From Pseudoalteromonas arctica (GTDB lineage Bacteria > Pseudomonadota > Gammaproteobacteria > Enterobacterales > Alteromonadaceae), in the NCBI RefSeq assembly GCF_012927645.1, contig NZ_JABBMT010000003.1, positions 1 to 64,000 of the forward strand: a stretch of 64,000 nucleotides of DNA, in the 5' to 3' direction. The position numbers and the translations under genes are program-made. The notes beneath the pieces are model-generated. The model made no database searches. It saw only the letters and a program-made list of their open reading frames with translations, and had not been told where the DNA came from. Every line of letters starts with the position of its first letter. Position 1 is the first letter of the stretch. Positions 26,496 to 34,477 of this stretch are shown here, piece after piece.

Positions 26496-27995
26496 TCAAT
26501 GTTCGAGTTGGTTACGTTTTTCGCCAGACATCATAATAGCTAAACCGCATGCAGAGATCAGCACTAATAATAACCCAGGAATAGCAGCACGGCCAAAATA
26601 GCCCGCCTCATAAACACGCCATAAATAAGTTGACAGTGTTTCAAAGCCTGTAGGGCCAAGTAATAACGTGGCTTCTAATTCACGCATTGACTCTAAAAAC
26701 ACTAAAGCAGCACCTGCGATAATACCACGCATTGTCAGTGGTAAAGTAATACGGGTAAATGCCTCTCGAGGGCTGGCACCGAGGACTCGAGCTGATTTAA
26801 CTAAACTAGCGTCAAGGTGTTCGGTACTGGTACGCACCGTGCCAACTGCCAAAGGTAAAAAACGCAGCATATAGGCAATGATCAACAGCCCTAATGTTTG
26901 ATATAAAAATGGCAATTGCAAACCACCGTAAACTAGTGCGGTGCCCATTACAATACCTGGTATCCCAAAACCAAAGTAAGTAACACGTTCCATGATACGA
27001 CCTGCTTTACCGCTAAGTGCAGCATGTGCCACAGGGATAGCTACAATCACCGCAACCACTGCAGCAATGGCTGAAGCATACGCTGAATTCCACGCAATAC
27101 TAAAATCAAACGAGCTAAAGCCATCACGTGCTAACCACAGCGAAAATATCGCCAGAGGTAAGCCAATGGCTAATAATAAAATAGGTGCAAAAGTGGTAAA
27201 CATAGCTGCTAGTTGCCACTTACTAGGAAACAAAATTAATGGCCGACCATGGCGTTCGCTAGCTGTTTTAATTTGTGACTCAATCAACAGCAAAAAGCCT
27301 ACAATCACTAACAACTGTAACGATAACATTGCCGCACGACTTAACTCAAACGCATTGTACTCGACATAAATAACTCGGGTAAAGGTATCAAGGCGCATCA
27401 TTGCAGGTGTGCCAAAGTCAGACAAAGTATACAGTGCGACCAATAACGAACCTGCGGCAATGCCATTTACTACACGGGGTAAAATGACTTTAAATACACT
27501 TTCGGTCATCGACATACCTAAGGTGCGGGCCGCGTTAACCATGCTTGCATCAAGACTAAGTAAAGATGAGCGAGTAGTCATCATTACAAATGGAAATGTA
27601 TAAAGAGTCATAACAATAGCTGCGCCGCTGAGCCCATCCATCGAGGGGAGTTCAATACCAAGTAGATTATGTATCTCTCCGCCTGAGCCAAAAGCCGCAT
27701 AAAGCGTGAATGCACCAATATAACTTGGGATGGCTAGAGGTGCGGCAAAAAACACCAGCCATACTTTTTTAAACGGTAAACGCACATAAGCGCTGATAAA
27801 TGCTAACGGTACGCCGATAAGAATAGAACCAATGACTGTTAATACCATCAAGGACAAAGTATTGCCGAGAATACTTAAATTATGACTATCAAACAAAGAG
27901 CTGGCATCAGTGGCCAGCGTTATTAAAATAAAGATAGGAGATAAAACAATAAGCGCTGCAAGCAGCGCCATTGGGTAAGAGGCCGGTAGTCGCAT
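26496..27995 (-). CDS. fbpB: Iron(III) ABC transporter permease (FbpB-like)
   Basis: This 499-residue membrane protein has two fused permease halves, each with a BPD-transporter EAA-like loop (AARTLGMSMTESVFKVILPRV and SARVLGASPREAFTRITLPLT). About twelve membrane helices are expected. Two-domain fusion in one chain is normal for FbpB. Its ATG overlaps the stop of the binding-protein gene (TAATG), so translation is coupled. Confidence 0.93.
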   Translation of the reverse strand: MRLPASYPMALLAALIVLSPIFILITLATDASSLFDSHNLSILGNTLSLMVLTVIGSILIGVPLAFISAYVRLPFKKVWLVFFAAPLAIPSYIGAFTLYAAFGSGGEIHNLLGIELPSMDGLSGAAIVMTLYTFPFVMMTTRSSLLSLDASMVNAARTLGMSMTESVFKVILPRVVNGIAAGSLLVALYTLSDFGTPAMMRLDTFTRVIYVEYNAFELSRAAMLSLQLLVIVGFLLLIESQIKTASERHGRPLILFPSKWQLAAMFTTFAPILLLAIGLPLAIFSLWLARDGFSSFDFSIAWNSAYASAIAAVVAVIVAIPVAHAALSGKAGRIMERVTYFGFGIPGIVMGTALVYGGLQLPFLYQTLGLLIIAYMLRFLPLAVGTVRTSTEHLDASLVKSARVLGASPREAFTRITLPLTMRGIIAGAALVFLESMRELEATLLLGPTGFETLSTYLWRVYEAGYFGRAAIPGLLLVLISACGLAIMMSGEKRNQLEH

Positions 27996-29035
27996 TACAG
28001 TACGCCGCTATTTCGCATCAAAGCTATGGTTGGCCGAAGATCAGCTAACTGTGTTAAGTCCACTTTGGGTGGTGAAATATTGGCTAAAGAAGGTAACCCT
28101 TCAGGCAGAGGGACACTATTTACCAGCGGAATTTCATAGGCTTCACGAGCCAAGTAACCTTGCACTTCAATGCTTAATAAATAGCGCATAAAGTGAGTGG
28201 CAAGAGGGTCGTCGTTCAATGCCAAAATGCCTGATGCATTGACTAAACAGCCAGCATCTTGCTGGGTAAATGCTAAATCAAGTTTGGCATCTGGTTTGCC
28301 TGATTTTAAACGTAAGGTGTAATAGTGATTAGCAAAACCAATATCCACTTCACCACGTTCAACGGCCATTACTACACCCAACTCACCAGCATAGGTTTTA
28401 GCACGCTTTTTAATCTTTTTCAGCCATTTCGCTGTTTTATCGTCACCCTCAAGAATACGCATTGCCGTGACAAATGATTGAAACGATGCATACGCAGGTG
28501 CCCAGCCAATGCTTAAATCACTATCAGCAATGTCCATAATACTGGTTGGAATTTGCTCTTTGCTCAAACGCGAGGTGTTATAGGGTATGGTGCGCACACG
28601 ACCGGTGACAGGGGCCCAATCTTTATAGCGAAACTGTGGTTGCAACTGCGCTGATAAATCACTCGGAATTGGTTGTGCAAGGCCTGCATCTGAAACCAAG
28701 CCAATAGCGCCAGAATCAACAGCCCAAAACAAATCGGCTCTACGCACCCCAGCTTTTGCTTCAGCAACAATTGTATTGGCTAAAGCCGCTGTAGGACCAC
28801 GACGAATGCCTAGTTTAAAGTTGGGGTTTCTGTCTTGAATTGCTTGTAGCACATTTTCATACAAACCACCTTCACCACGACCTAGGTATAAGGTCAGCTC
28901 ACCTTCAAGTTTCGGTAAGTCATCAACAGACACAGGGTTTGTTATATTGGCAGCTAGTGCGCGAGAAAGAGGCAATGGTAATGCACCGATTGCCCCAAAC
29001 GCAGCTAGGCCTTGTATAAAGGTCCTACGCTTCAC
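27995..29035 (-). CDS. fbpA: Iron(III) ABC transporter substrate-binding protein (FbpA-like, Tat signal)
   Basis: The 346-residue precursor begins MKRRTFIQGLAAFGAIGALPLPL, a twin-arginine signal. The body has LTLYLGRGEGGLYENVLQAI, the lobe switch DLFWAVDSGAIGLVSDAG, and GELGVVMAVERGEVDIGFANHYYTLR, in which the paired tyrosines are typical iron ligands of FbpA. It should bind ferric iron in the periplasm for the FbpB/FbpC complex. Tat export, rather than Sec, is notable and suggests folding or metal loading before export. It directly follows the unknown periplasmic gene. Confidence 0.9.
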   Translation of the reverse strand: MKRRTFIQGLAAFGAIGALPLPLSRALAANITNPVSVDDLPKLEGELTLYLGRGEGGLYENVLQAIQDRNPNFKLGIRRGPTAALANTIVAEAKAGVRRADLFWAVDSGAIGLVSDAGLAQPIPSDLSAQLQPQFRYKDWAPVTGRVRTIPYNTSRLSKEQIPTSIMDIADSDLSIGWAPAYASFQSFVTAMRILEGDDKTAKWLKKIKKRAKTYAGELGVVMAVERGEVDIGFANHYYTLRLKSGKPDAKLDLAFTQQDAGCLVNASGILALNDDPLATHFMRYLLSIEVQGYLAREAYEIPLVNSVPLPEGLPSLANISPPKVDLTQLADLRPTIALMRNSGVL

Positions 29036-29848
29036 TTAAAATACATCCTTACGTGCTTTTTCGGCTTTTTCGAGTAATACCTTAGCGCGGTCTAATTTAG
29101 TGTGCATGCTACTTACCACATCGCGTACATCATCAACACTTTTGTTATCTGAAATTGCTTTTGGCAGTGTCACATTAAAATCTTTTTCTAATACTTCAAC
29201 AAGTTTGGCATCTTGTTCGATAAGTGTGCCTTCAACACCTTCAAATAGGTGAAGGTAAGTATCGTGCACAATGCTGGTTGCTTCATCACTTAAACGTTCT
29301 GCATATTTGGCAATGACACGATCAAGTTTATGTTTAATTTCATCGATTGTAGCACTTTGAGTCATGCTTGTGGTTGCAGTTGCTTTAACGTTTGCAAGTA
29401 AACCTTTTTGTTGAAATTGCGCCGCTAGTTTAACTGCGCCAAGGCCTTGCCACAAGGCAGTATTCATAGCGTGTTGTTCTTTACGAGCTTCAGTGGCCGG
29501 CTTGTTGTTATCAATGGCCATTTTTACGCCGTAAATACCTTGCCAGATTGACGCATATACAGGCACAAAATTTGTTTCAATTGCGCTGTGAAACTTTACT
29601 GATTCCCAGTATTCGATTAAGTCATCGCTTTTTACCGCTTTTGCGCCTTTGCTTTCATAGTTGCTTACCATGGTATCGACTTTGCCGATCATCCATTCAA
29701 CTTCTTCTGAGTAATCTTTAATATTTGCTTGTAAGTGGTTTACATGTTCGCCAATAGGGCCATTAGCAAATGCAGGTTGCGCAACAAATGCTGATACTAA
29801 AAGAAGGCTAACACCTAAGGTGGTAGCTGATTTAAATACTGCTTTCAT
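29036..29848 (-). CDS. Periplasmic protein of unknown function heading the iron operon
   Basis: I do not recognise this 270-residue protein. It has a Sec signal peptide (ending QPAFA). The mature protein is almost all helical, with many Lys and Glu and a core HSAIETNFVPVYASIWQGIYGVKMA, and a coiled-coil-like C-terminus (VVSSMHTKLDRAKVLLEKAEKARKD). Conserved His and Glu residues could bind metal. It is the first gene of the operon, directly after a Fur box, and abuts fbpA, so a role in periplasmic iron handling is likely by context only. Confidence 0.75.
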   Translation of the reverse strand: MKAVFKSATTLGVSLLLVSAFVAQPAFANGPIGEHVNHLQANIKDYSEEVEWMIGKVDTMVSNYESKGAKAVKSDDLIEYWESVKFHSAIETNFVPVYASIWQGIYGVKMAIDNNKPATEARKEQHAMNTALWQGLGAVKLAAQFQQKGLLANVKATATTSMTQSATIDEIKHKLDRVIAKYAERLSDEATSIVHDTYLHLFEGVEGTLIEQDAKLVEVLEKDFNVTLPKAISDNKSVDDVRDVVSSMHTKLDRAKVLLEKAEKARKDVF

Positions 29849-29871
29849 AATAGAGGATCCGCAAGGTAATT

Positions 29872-29890
29872 GTAAATGATAGCCATTATC
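29872..29890 (-). promoter_or_regulatory. Fur box of the iron ABC operon
   Basis: GTAAATGATAGCCATTATC matches the 19-bp Fur consensus at 15 positions and is near-palindromic. It lies 24 bases upstream of the first gene of the operon, where Fe-Fur would block transcription. Confidence 0.82.
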
Positions 29891-30078
29891 ATATCCATAA
29901 AAATGGCTAAAAGCAATATACCTAAATCAACCTTTAAATGCCCATTTTATCTTTGTTTTTAAAGTGTTTTCTTGTATTTAACGGGCTGTAGTGATTTATA
30001 GCGGACAGACTGTGTAGTAGGGTTGCTTGATTTGTGTTCAAAAGTAACAAATAAATACATTTTAAAAGTCATAACCTA

Positions 30079-30140
30079 ATTTATATGCAAACGATCTCTA
30101 GAGGCTGAATTTTACATCTTGAGATCGTTTGCATATAAAT
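30079..30140. promoter_or_regulatory. Perfect 20-bp inverted repeat upstream of the parvulin gene
   Basis: The arms 30079-30098 and 30121-30140 are exact reverse complements around a 22-base spacer. The arm core is ATGCAAACGATCTC. The arm centres are 42 bases apart, about four helical turns. No T run follows, so it is not a normal terminator. It could be a two-site operator or an mRNA/sRNA stem-loop. This region (29849-30183) otherwise holds only the Fur box. Confidence 0.75.
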
Positions 30141-30183
30141 GTTGTGTTAAAATCGCAGCAGTTAAATTTAGTAGAGACAGATC

Positions 30184-30462
30184 ATGGCTAGCACCGCTCA
30201 CGCATTACATATTTTAGTTAAGCATAAAGAACTTGCTGAAGATATCATCAAACAATTAAAAAAAGGCGCTAAGTTCCCAGTGCTGGCAAAAAAGCACTCT
30301 ACTTGCCCATCGGGTAAAAAAGGCGGTGATTTAGGCGAATTTAAACGCGGCCAAATGGTAACACAGTTTGATAAAGTGGCTTTTAGTGGAGAAATTCTCG
30401 AGCCACATTTAGTTAAAACCAAGTTTGGCTGGCATGTAGTTAAAGTGCTGTATAGAACTTAG
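30184..30462 (+). CDS. ppiC: Parvulin-type peptidyl-prolyl isomerase
   Basis: This 92-residue single-domain parvulin matches PpiC in length. It has [45 protein letters not shown] and a C-terminal [12 protein letters not shown], the conserved parvulin blocks. It catalyses cis-trans isomerisation of prolyl bonds. No signal peptide is present, so it is cytoplasmic. It has its own strong terminator and an unusual inverted repeat upstream. Confidence 0.96.
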   Translation: MASTAHALHILVKHKELAEDIIKQLKKGAKFPVLAKKHSTCPSGKKGGDLGEFKRGQMVTQFDKVAFSGEILEPHLVKTKFGWHVVKVLYRT

Positions 30463-30511
30463 ACGTTAGTGACGAGGTAGCGCTAAAGAGCTTTCAACCT
30501 GAGCGGCTCAT

Positions 30512-30552
30512 AACGTAAAAACCACCAATAAAGGTGGTTTTTACGTTTAAAT
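30512..30552. terminator. Bidirectional terminator between ppiC and the YfcC-like gene
   Basis: Bases 30512-30526 and 30533-30547 form a perfect 15-bp stem with a six-base loop; the stem itself ends in A5/T5. It can serve both convergent genes. Confidence 0.9.
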
Positions 30553-30563
30553 AGCCAAGCTAT

Positions 30564-31976
30564 TTAACTGCCAACGGCACTTGGTTGTACATCTAAGCCA
30601 TAACCAAACATTACTGCAAGCACTAATACAATGGAAGCCGCGACCATCAGCTTGATTAGTAGTGGTAAACAAAAGCGGAACCAATGGCCGTAAGGTACGC
30701 CCGCCATCCCTAAAATCCCCATTAATACTGCATTAGTTGGGATGATCATATTCGAAAAGCCATCACCAAATTGATAAGCAAGTACAGCCACTTGGCGTGG
30801 CACGCCGACTAAATCGCCTAGCGGTGCCATTAGCGGCATAGTCACATACGCCTGCCCAGAGCCTGATGGAATAAAGGTATTGAGTATTGTTTGAATGACT
30901 AACATGCCAATGGCCGAGATCTCGGCGCTCACATACGAAAGCGGCAGCGACATACCATGCACTAAACTATGCAAAATTTGCCCATCTTCCAGTATCAAAG
31001 CAATACCACGAGCCACACCAATTAAAATAGCGGTAGTCACGAGATCTGAGACCCCTTCAATAAAACGGTTAGCAGTTTCATCTGCTGATAAACGTCCCAG
31101 TACAGCAACAATCACACCCCACGCAATAAATACACCGCCTAGCTCGTATAAGTACCAATCTTTCGTGGCAATGCCCCATACAGCGATAGCAAGCGTAATG
31201 ATAAAACTGCCTAAAATTAGTTTATGGCGCAGCGCAAGTTCAGGATAATTTGGTGTGGCTTTATCATTAAGTGGGCAGGGGACATCCAACATCATTGATT
31301 TGCTGGGATCATCGGCTACACGTTTGGTGTATTGCCACACATGGTGAAAGCCAATTAATACAAACGGCACGAATATCGCTAAACGTAACCATAAGCCAGA
31401 ATAAACAGGAATTTCAGCAATTTGCTGAGCAATTAACACCGTAAACGGGTTAAACGCCGATACCCCATAACCAATCCCGTAACCTGCCACAATCATACCG
31501 ACCGCAGTCATTGCATCAAGGCGCATGGCTTTACATAAAGCGACTAAAATCAATACAAACGGAATGTATTCACCCGCAGTACCAATGCTGCTAGAGGCTA
31601 AAGCAAAACAAAATATCACCATAAAAATAAGTCGTTGCGGCTTTTTGCCATGGCGCTCTAGTAAGCGGCCAATTAGCGCATCAACCGTGCCAGTAGCACG
31701 GGCAATGGCAAGTACGCCGCCAACAATTAACACAAAAAAGATCACATCTTGCGCCGCTGCAAACGCCCGCGGTATCGCCGTTAATAAATCCCATGGGGTC
31801 AAATAATGACGCTCTGCAACCACTTGGTAAGTCCCCGCGACCACCATTTCTCGGCCTGAGTCAGATAGTGTTGTAGTAAAAAAGCCTTGTGGTACTAACC
31901 AGGTAGCAATCAGCGCTGTTACCATCATAGCTAGCAGTAAAATCAAAGTATGCGGTACTTTGAAAGAATTACTCAT
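30564..31976 (-). CDS. yfcC: YfcC-family (DcuC/AbgT-like) membrane transporter
   Basis: ATG 31976 (MSNSFKVPHTLIL) follows GGAG at good spacing; the frame is open further upstream but that extension is not supported. The protein of about 470 residues has about twelve helices. Family features are PHTLILLLAMMVTALIATWLVPQG, the motif SSIGTAGEYIPFVLILVAL, GYGIGYGVSAFNPFTVLIAQ, and the C-terminal hairpin IPSGSGQAYVTMPLMAPLGD. YfcC relatives are putative anion or basic amino-acid carriers; substrate cannot be read here. It is monocistronic and convergent with ppiC. Confidence 0.85.
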   Translation of the reverse strand: MSNSFKVPHTLILLLAMMVTALIATWLVPQGFFTTTLSDSGREMVVAGTYQVVAERHYLTPWDLLTAIPRAFAAAQDVIFFVLIVGGVLAIARATGTVDALIGRLLERHGKKPQRLIFMVIFCFALASSSIGTAGEYIPFVLILVALCKAMRLDAMTAVGMIVAGYGIGYGVSAFNPFTVLIAQQIAEIPVYSGLWLRLAIFVPFVLIGFHHVWQYTKRVADDPSKSMMLDVPCPLNDKATPNYPELALRHKLILGSFIITLAIAVWGIATKDWYLYELGGVFIAWGVIVAVLGRLSADETANRFIEGVSDLVTTAILIGVARGIALILEDGQILHSLVHGMSLPLSYVSAEISAIGMLVIQTILNTFIPSGSGQAYVTMPLMAPLGDLVGVPRQVAVLAYQFGDGFSNMIIPTNAVLMGILGMAGVPYGHWFRFCLPLLIKLMVAASIVLVLAVMFGYGLDVQPSAVGS

Positions 31977-32147
31977 ACGTTCTCCGTTTTTATAATTGGC
32001 ACAGCGAATGATGCCTCGCTGCTTTTTGTTAAGGATAACACGAGTTATAAAATCATAATAAAAATAGCAACAGTTGCACTGTAAAGGAATGTAACAGGGA
32101 AGAGCCATGATTATAGTTAGCTAGGTTCAAGAAAAAACAGTCATTAG

Positions 32148-32211
32148 TTTAAAGTGGGTGTCTTTAAATTGGGTTGTGCAATAACATATTTTCGCAGACA
32201 CCCATCTTAAA
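32148..32211. repeat. Inverted-repeat element with GTGGGTGTC arms (REP/BIME-like)
   Basis: TTTAAAGTGGGTGTCT (32148-32163) faces AGACACCCATCTTAAA (32196-32211): arms of 16 bases with two mismatches around a 32-base spacer. The GTGGGTGTC arm recurs at 148-157, 381-390 and 441-450 beside the IS200 remnant. It lies in the 343-base gap between the YfcC-like and kinase genes, which otherwise shows nothing. Confidence 0.65.
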
Positions 32212-32319
32212 ATTAGCTTAACTTTTAAGACTCATGTGATACTTAATACAGAGCTATACCTTTACAGCTTGTGTTAAGCTATTTGCATAGAAATCAAAAT
32301 ACAACAAGGAGTACGGTTC

Positions 32320-32820
32320 ATGGTGGTAGCGGGATCTTTACTGTTATTCTGTGGCAAAATGGGGGCAGGTAAATCAACCGAAGCTAAAAAGATAGCTCTT
32401 GAACGTAATGCCGTGCTTATCAGTGAAGATGACTGGTTGGCTACACTTTACCCTGACCAAATCAAGTCGTTTGAAGATTATATTAACTACTCTGGTTTAT
32501 TGAGGTCTTTACTCAAAGTTCATGTTCAAAACATTCTGCAAGCTGGTGCGACTGTGGTTATGGACTTCCCTGCTAATACAAAAAAACAGCGAGCATGGTT
32601 AAAAAGTTTAGCTACTGAAATACAAGCGAATATTGAGTTTACTTACTTAAAAGTATCGAATGAGTTATGCCTTCAGCAAATTGCCCGGCGATGCATTGAA
32701 CAACCAAATAGAGCTGCATTTGACACTGAAGCTGTGTTTAATCACGTTACTCAATATTTCGAAGAGCCAAGCGATGGTGAGTTTTACAATATTAAAGTAA
32801 TTGATAAAGAAACGATGTAA
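32320..32820 (+). CDS. AAA/P-loop kinase-like ATPase
   Basis: This 166-residue protein has Walker A GKMGAGKST (residues 12-20), an aspartate-rich strand ISEDDWLATLYPD and a Walker-B-like VVMDFPAN, then a lid with RRCIEQPNR. This pattern fits small nucleotide or sugar kinases and zeta-toxin-like phosphotransferases annotated as AAA family ATPases. The ribosome site AAGGAG is eight bases before ATG 32320. The substrate is unknown; gluconate-kinase-like or toxin activities are both conceivable. It stands upstream of the broken SIMPL gene with 47 bases between. Confidence 0.8.
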   Translation: MVVAGSLLLFCGKMGAGKSTEAKKIALERNAVLISEDDWLATLYPDQIKSFEDYINYSGLLRSLLKVHVQNILQAGATVVMDFPANTKKQRAWLKSLATEIQANIEFTYLKVSNELCLQQIARRCIEQPNRAAFDTEAVFNHVTQYFEEPSDGEFYNIKVIDKETM

Positions 32821-32867
32821 GGTTGCCATGCTCTTACGTATTTACTGGTTTTTTTGAAAGGGATATT

Positions 32868-33607
32868 ATGAATTACGTTAGTCTTTTTGCGTTCTTAGCT
32901 TTTGCCTCATTTGTCAGTGCAAATACGGCTTTGCCAGATAACCGACATATTGTAGTCACCGGGGAGGCGCAGTTAAAAGCAAAGCCTGATATTGCTGTGA
33001 TTAACCTCGAGGTGGAAAATTTACAAGTCTCTAGTTTAGATGCGAAAAAGGATGTTGATAATCGGATCAATAGTTTTTTAGCTAGCCTCCCTAAGTTTAA
33101 TATTGATGAGAAAAATGTTTCTGCTTCAAGCATTAACACGCAGCCGAGTATTCGTATACCGAGAGCGATAAACAGCAATTGGAAGGCTATACAGCTAACC
33201 GCAGTATTCAAGTAACATTAACGGATATTAAGTGCTTGAATGCACTCCTGGATTTTGCACTGAGCGTAAAAATTGATGCAATTAAAAGTATAGAGCTAAA
33301 ATCATCAGCAGCGAAGGCTTTAAAAGCACAAGTCAATGCGATGGCTGTGAATGATGCAAAAGAGAAAGCCAGCTCATTAGCCAAGGCATTTGGTACTAAG
33401 CTTGGGAGTATTTATAGTATCAACTCGGCTGCCAATAATAGTTTTAATCGGTATGGCGAAAATCAAGCTATTGAACGGATAGAAGTGACTGGTAATCGGA
33501 CTCAGCAATTTACAAGCGCTGGTAAGTACTTGCAGGAAAATATGGTTTTTTCGGCATCAGTCAGTGCCGTATTTGATTTAGAACTCACTGATTCAACAGC
33601 ACCCTAA
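32868..33607 (+). pseudogene. SIMPL-domain (DUF541) periplasmic protein, frameshifted
   Basis: ATG 32868 follows GAAAGGGA and opens a signal peptide ending FVSA. The first part, NRHIVVTGEAQLKAKPDIAVINLEV and SINTQPSI, is typical of SIMPL proteins. At about 33152 the family sequence moves to another frame, SYTESDKQQLEGYTANRSIQVTL, and runs to the stop at 33607 (AKEKASSLAKAFGTKLGSIYSI). One missing base after QPS would restore a protein of about 246 residues, the normal length. Either the gene is recently inactivated or the sequence has an indel. The annotated-looking halves at 32868-33215 and 33179-33607 are one gene. Confidence 0.85.
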
Positions 33608-33623
33608 GATTGGCACATAAGGT

Positions 33624-33677
33624 AAAAAGCCACGTAACTTGGTTGAAGTGACCCCAATAGTTGTTACATGGCTTTTT
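33624..33677. terminator. Bidirectional terminator between SIMPL and frnE genes
   Basis: AAAAAGCCACGTAAC (33624-33638) pairs with GTTACATGGCTTTTT (33663-33677) with a single G-T wobble. A/T runs on both sides suit the convergent gene pair. Confidence 0.85.
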
Positions 33678-33680
33678 ATT

Positions 33681-34334
33681 TTACTGTTGCGCTTCTTGCT
33701 CGGCGATTTGTTTAAATGCTTGCACAAATGCATCGCTTGGTTGGCCGCCGGTGAGGGCGTATTGCTCGTTAATGATGAAGGTTGGCACTGAGGTAATGCC
33801 CATCTGTTGTAGCGCACTTTGCTCGCTACGTACTTCTTGGAAATACTCGCCTGAATCTAATATTTCTTTTGCACGGGCCCTATCAAGGCCAACGCTTTGC
33901 ACTACATCAAGCAGCGTATCTTGCTCATTTAAATAAACTAAATCAGTAAAGTGCGCTTTAAAAAATGCCAGTTTTAATTCAGTTTGTTTGCCTTCACTGG
34001 CAGCCCATGTCAGTAAACGATGTAAATCAAAACTGTTGATCATGATCCGTTTGCCGTCAAAATTAAAGTCAAAGCCTGCTTGCTCGCCCATCTCTAAAAT
34101 ACGTTTACGGTTTTCAGCGCCTTGCTGTTCAGTTAGGCCGTATTTTTGTTGTAGGTGCTCGTTTAAATCTTGGCCAACAACAGGCATGTCTGGATTTAGT
34201 TCGAATGGCTTCCAGCTTATTTCAGCAGAAAATTCGTCACTTAATTGCGCAAGGGCTGTTTCAAGGTTTTTATAACCAATAATGCACCATGGGCACATAA
34301 CGTCTGAAACGATGTCGATTTTAAGCTTTTTCAT
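33681..34334 (-). CDS. frnE: FrnE-like DsbA-family oxidoreductase
   Basis: ATG 34334 (MKKLKIDIVSDVMCPWC) gives 217 residues with no signal peptide. The thioredoxin-fold active site is C14-P-W-C17, followed by WKPFELNPDMP, the helical insert INSFDLHRLL, and the cis-Pro loop GITSVPTFIIN. This is the FrnE/2-hydroxychromene-isomerase-like branch of DsbA proteins, cytoplasmic thiol oxidoreductases linked to oxidative stress. An upstream extension of 20 codons is open but poorly supported. Confidence 0.9.
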   Translation of the reverse strand: MKKLKIDIVSDVMCPWCIIGYKNLETALAQLSDEFSAEISWKPFELNPDMPVVGQDLNEHLQQKYGLTEQQGAENRKRILEMGEQAGFDFNFDGKRIMINSFDLHRLLTWAASEGKQTELKLAFFKAHFTDLVYLNEQDTLLDVVQSVGLDRARAKEILDSGEYFQEVRSEQSALQQMGITSVPTFIINEQYALTGGQPSDAFVQAFKQIAEQEAQQ

Positions 34335-34477
34335 CAGTGAGCCTATTTTTACAAAATGTAACAGGGATATGCAGGCGAGGGTGAGTAAATTCAAGGGGGG
34401 GCTATTCTTAGTTTTTATAAAGCTACATGGTAGGGGGCTTACCGTGCAGCTTTAGGGATAAGCTAATTTAAGTTAAA

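Noticed and set aside
26668..27603. Plus-strand frames antisense to the iron permease
   Set aside because: These arise from the long open minus-strand gene; there are no motifs and no start sites.
30895..31806. Plus-strand frames antisense to the YfcC-like transporter
   Set aside because: They are Ser/Thr/Ile-rich mirror translations of membrane helices.
32148..32211. Integron attC site
   Set aside because: The arms do not show the conserved GTTRRRY/RYYYAAC core pair, and no integrase or cassette array is visible.
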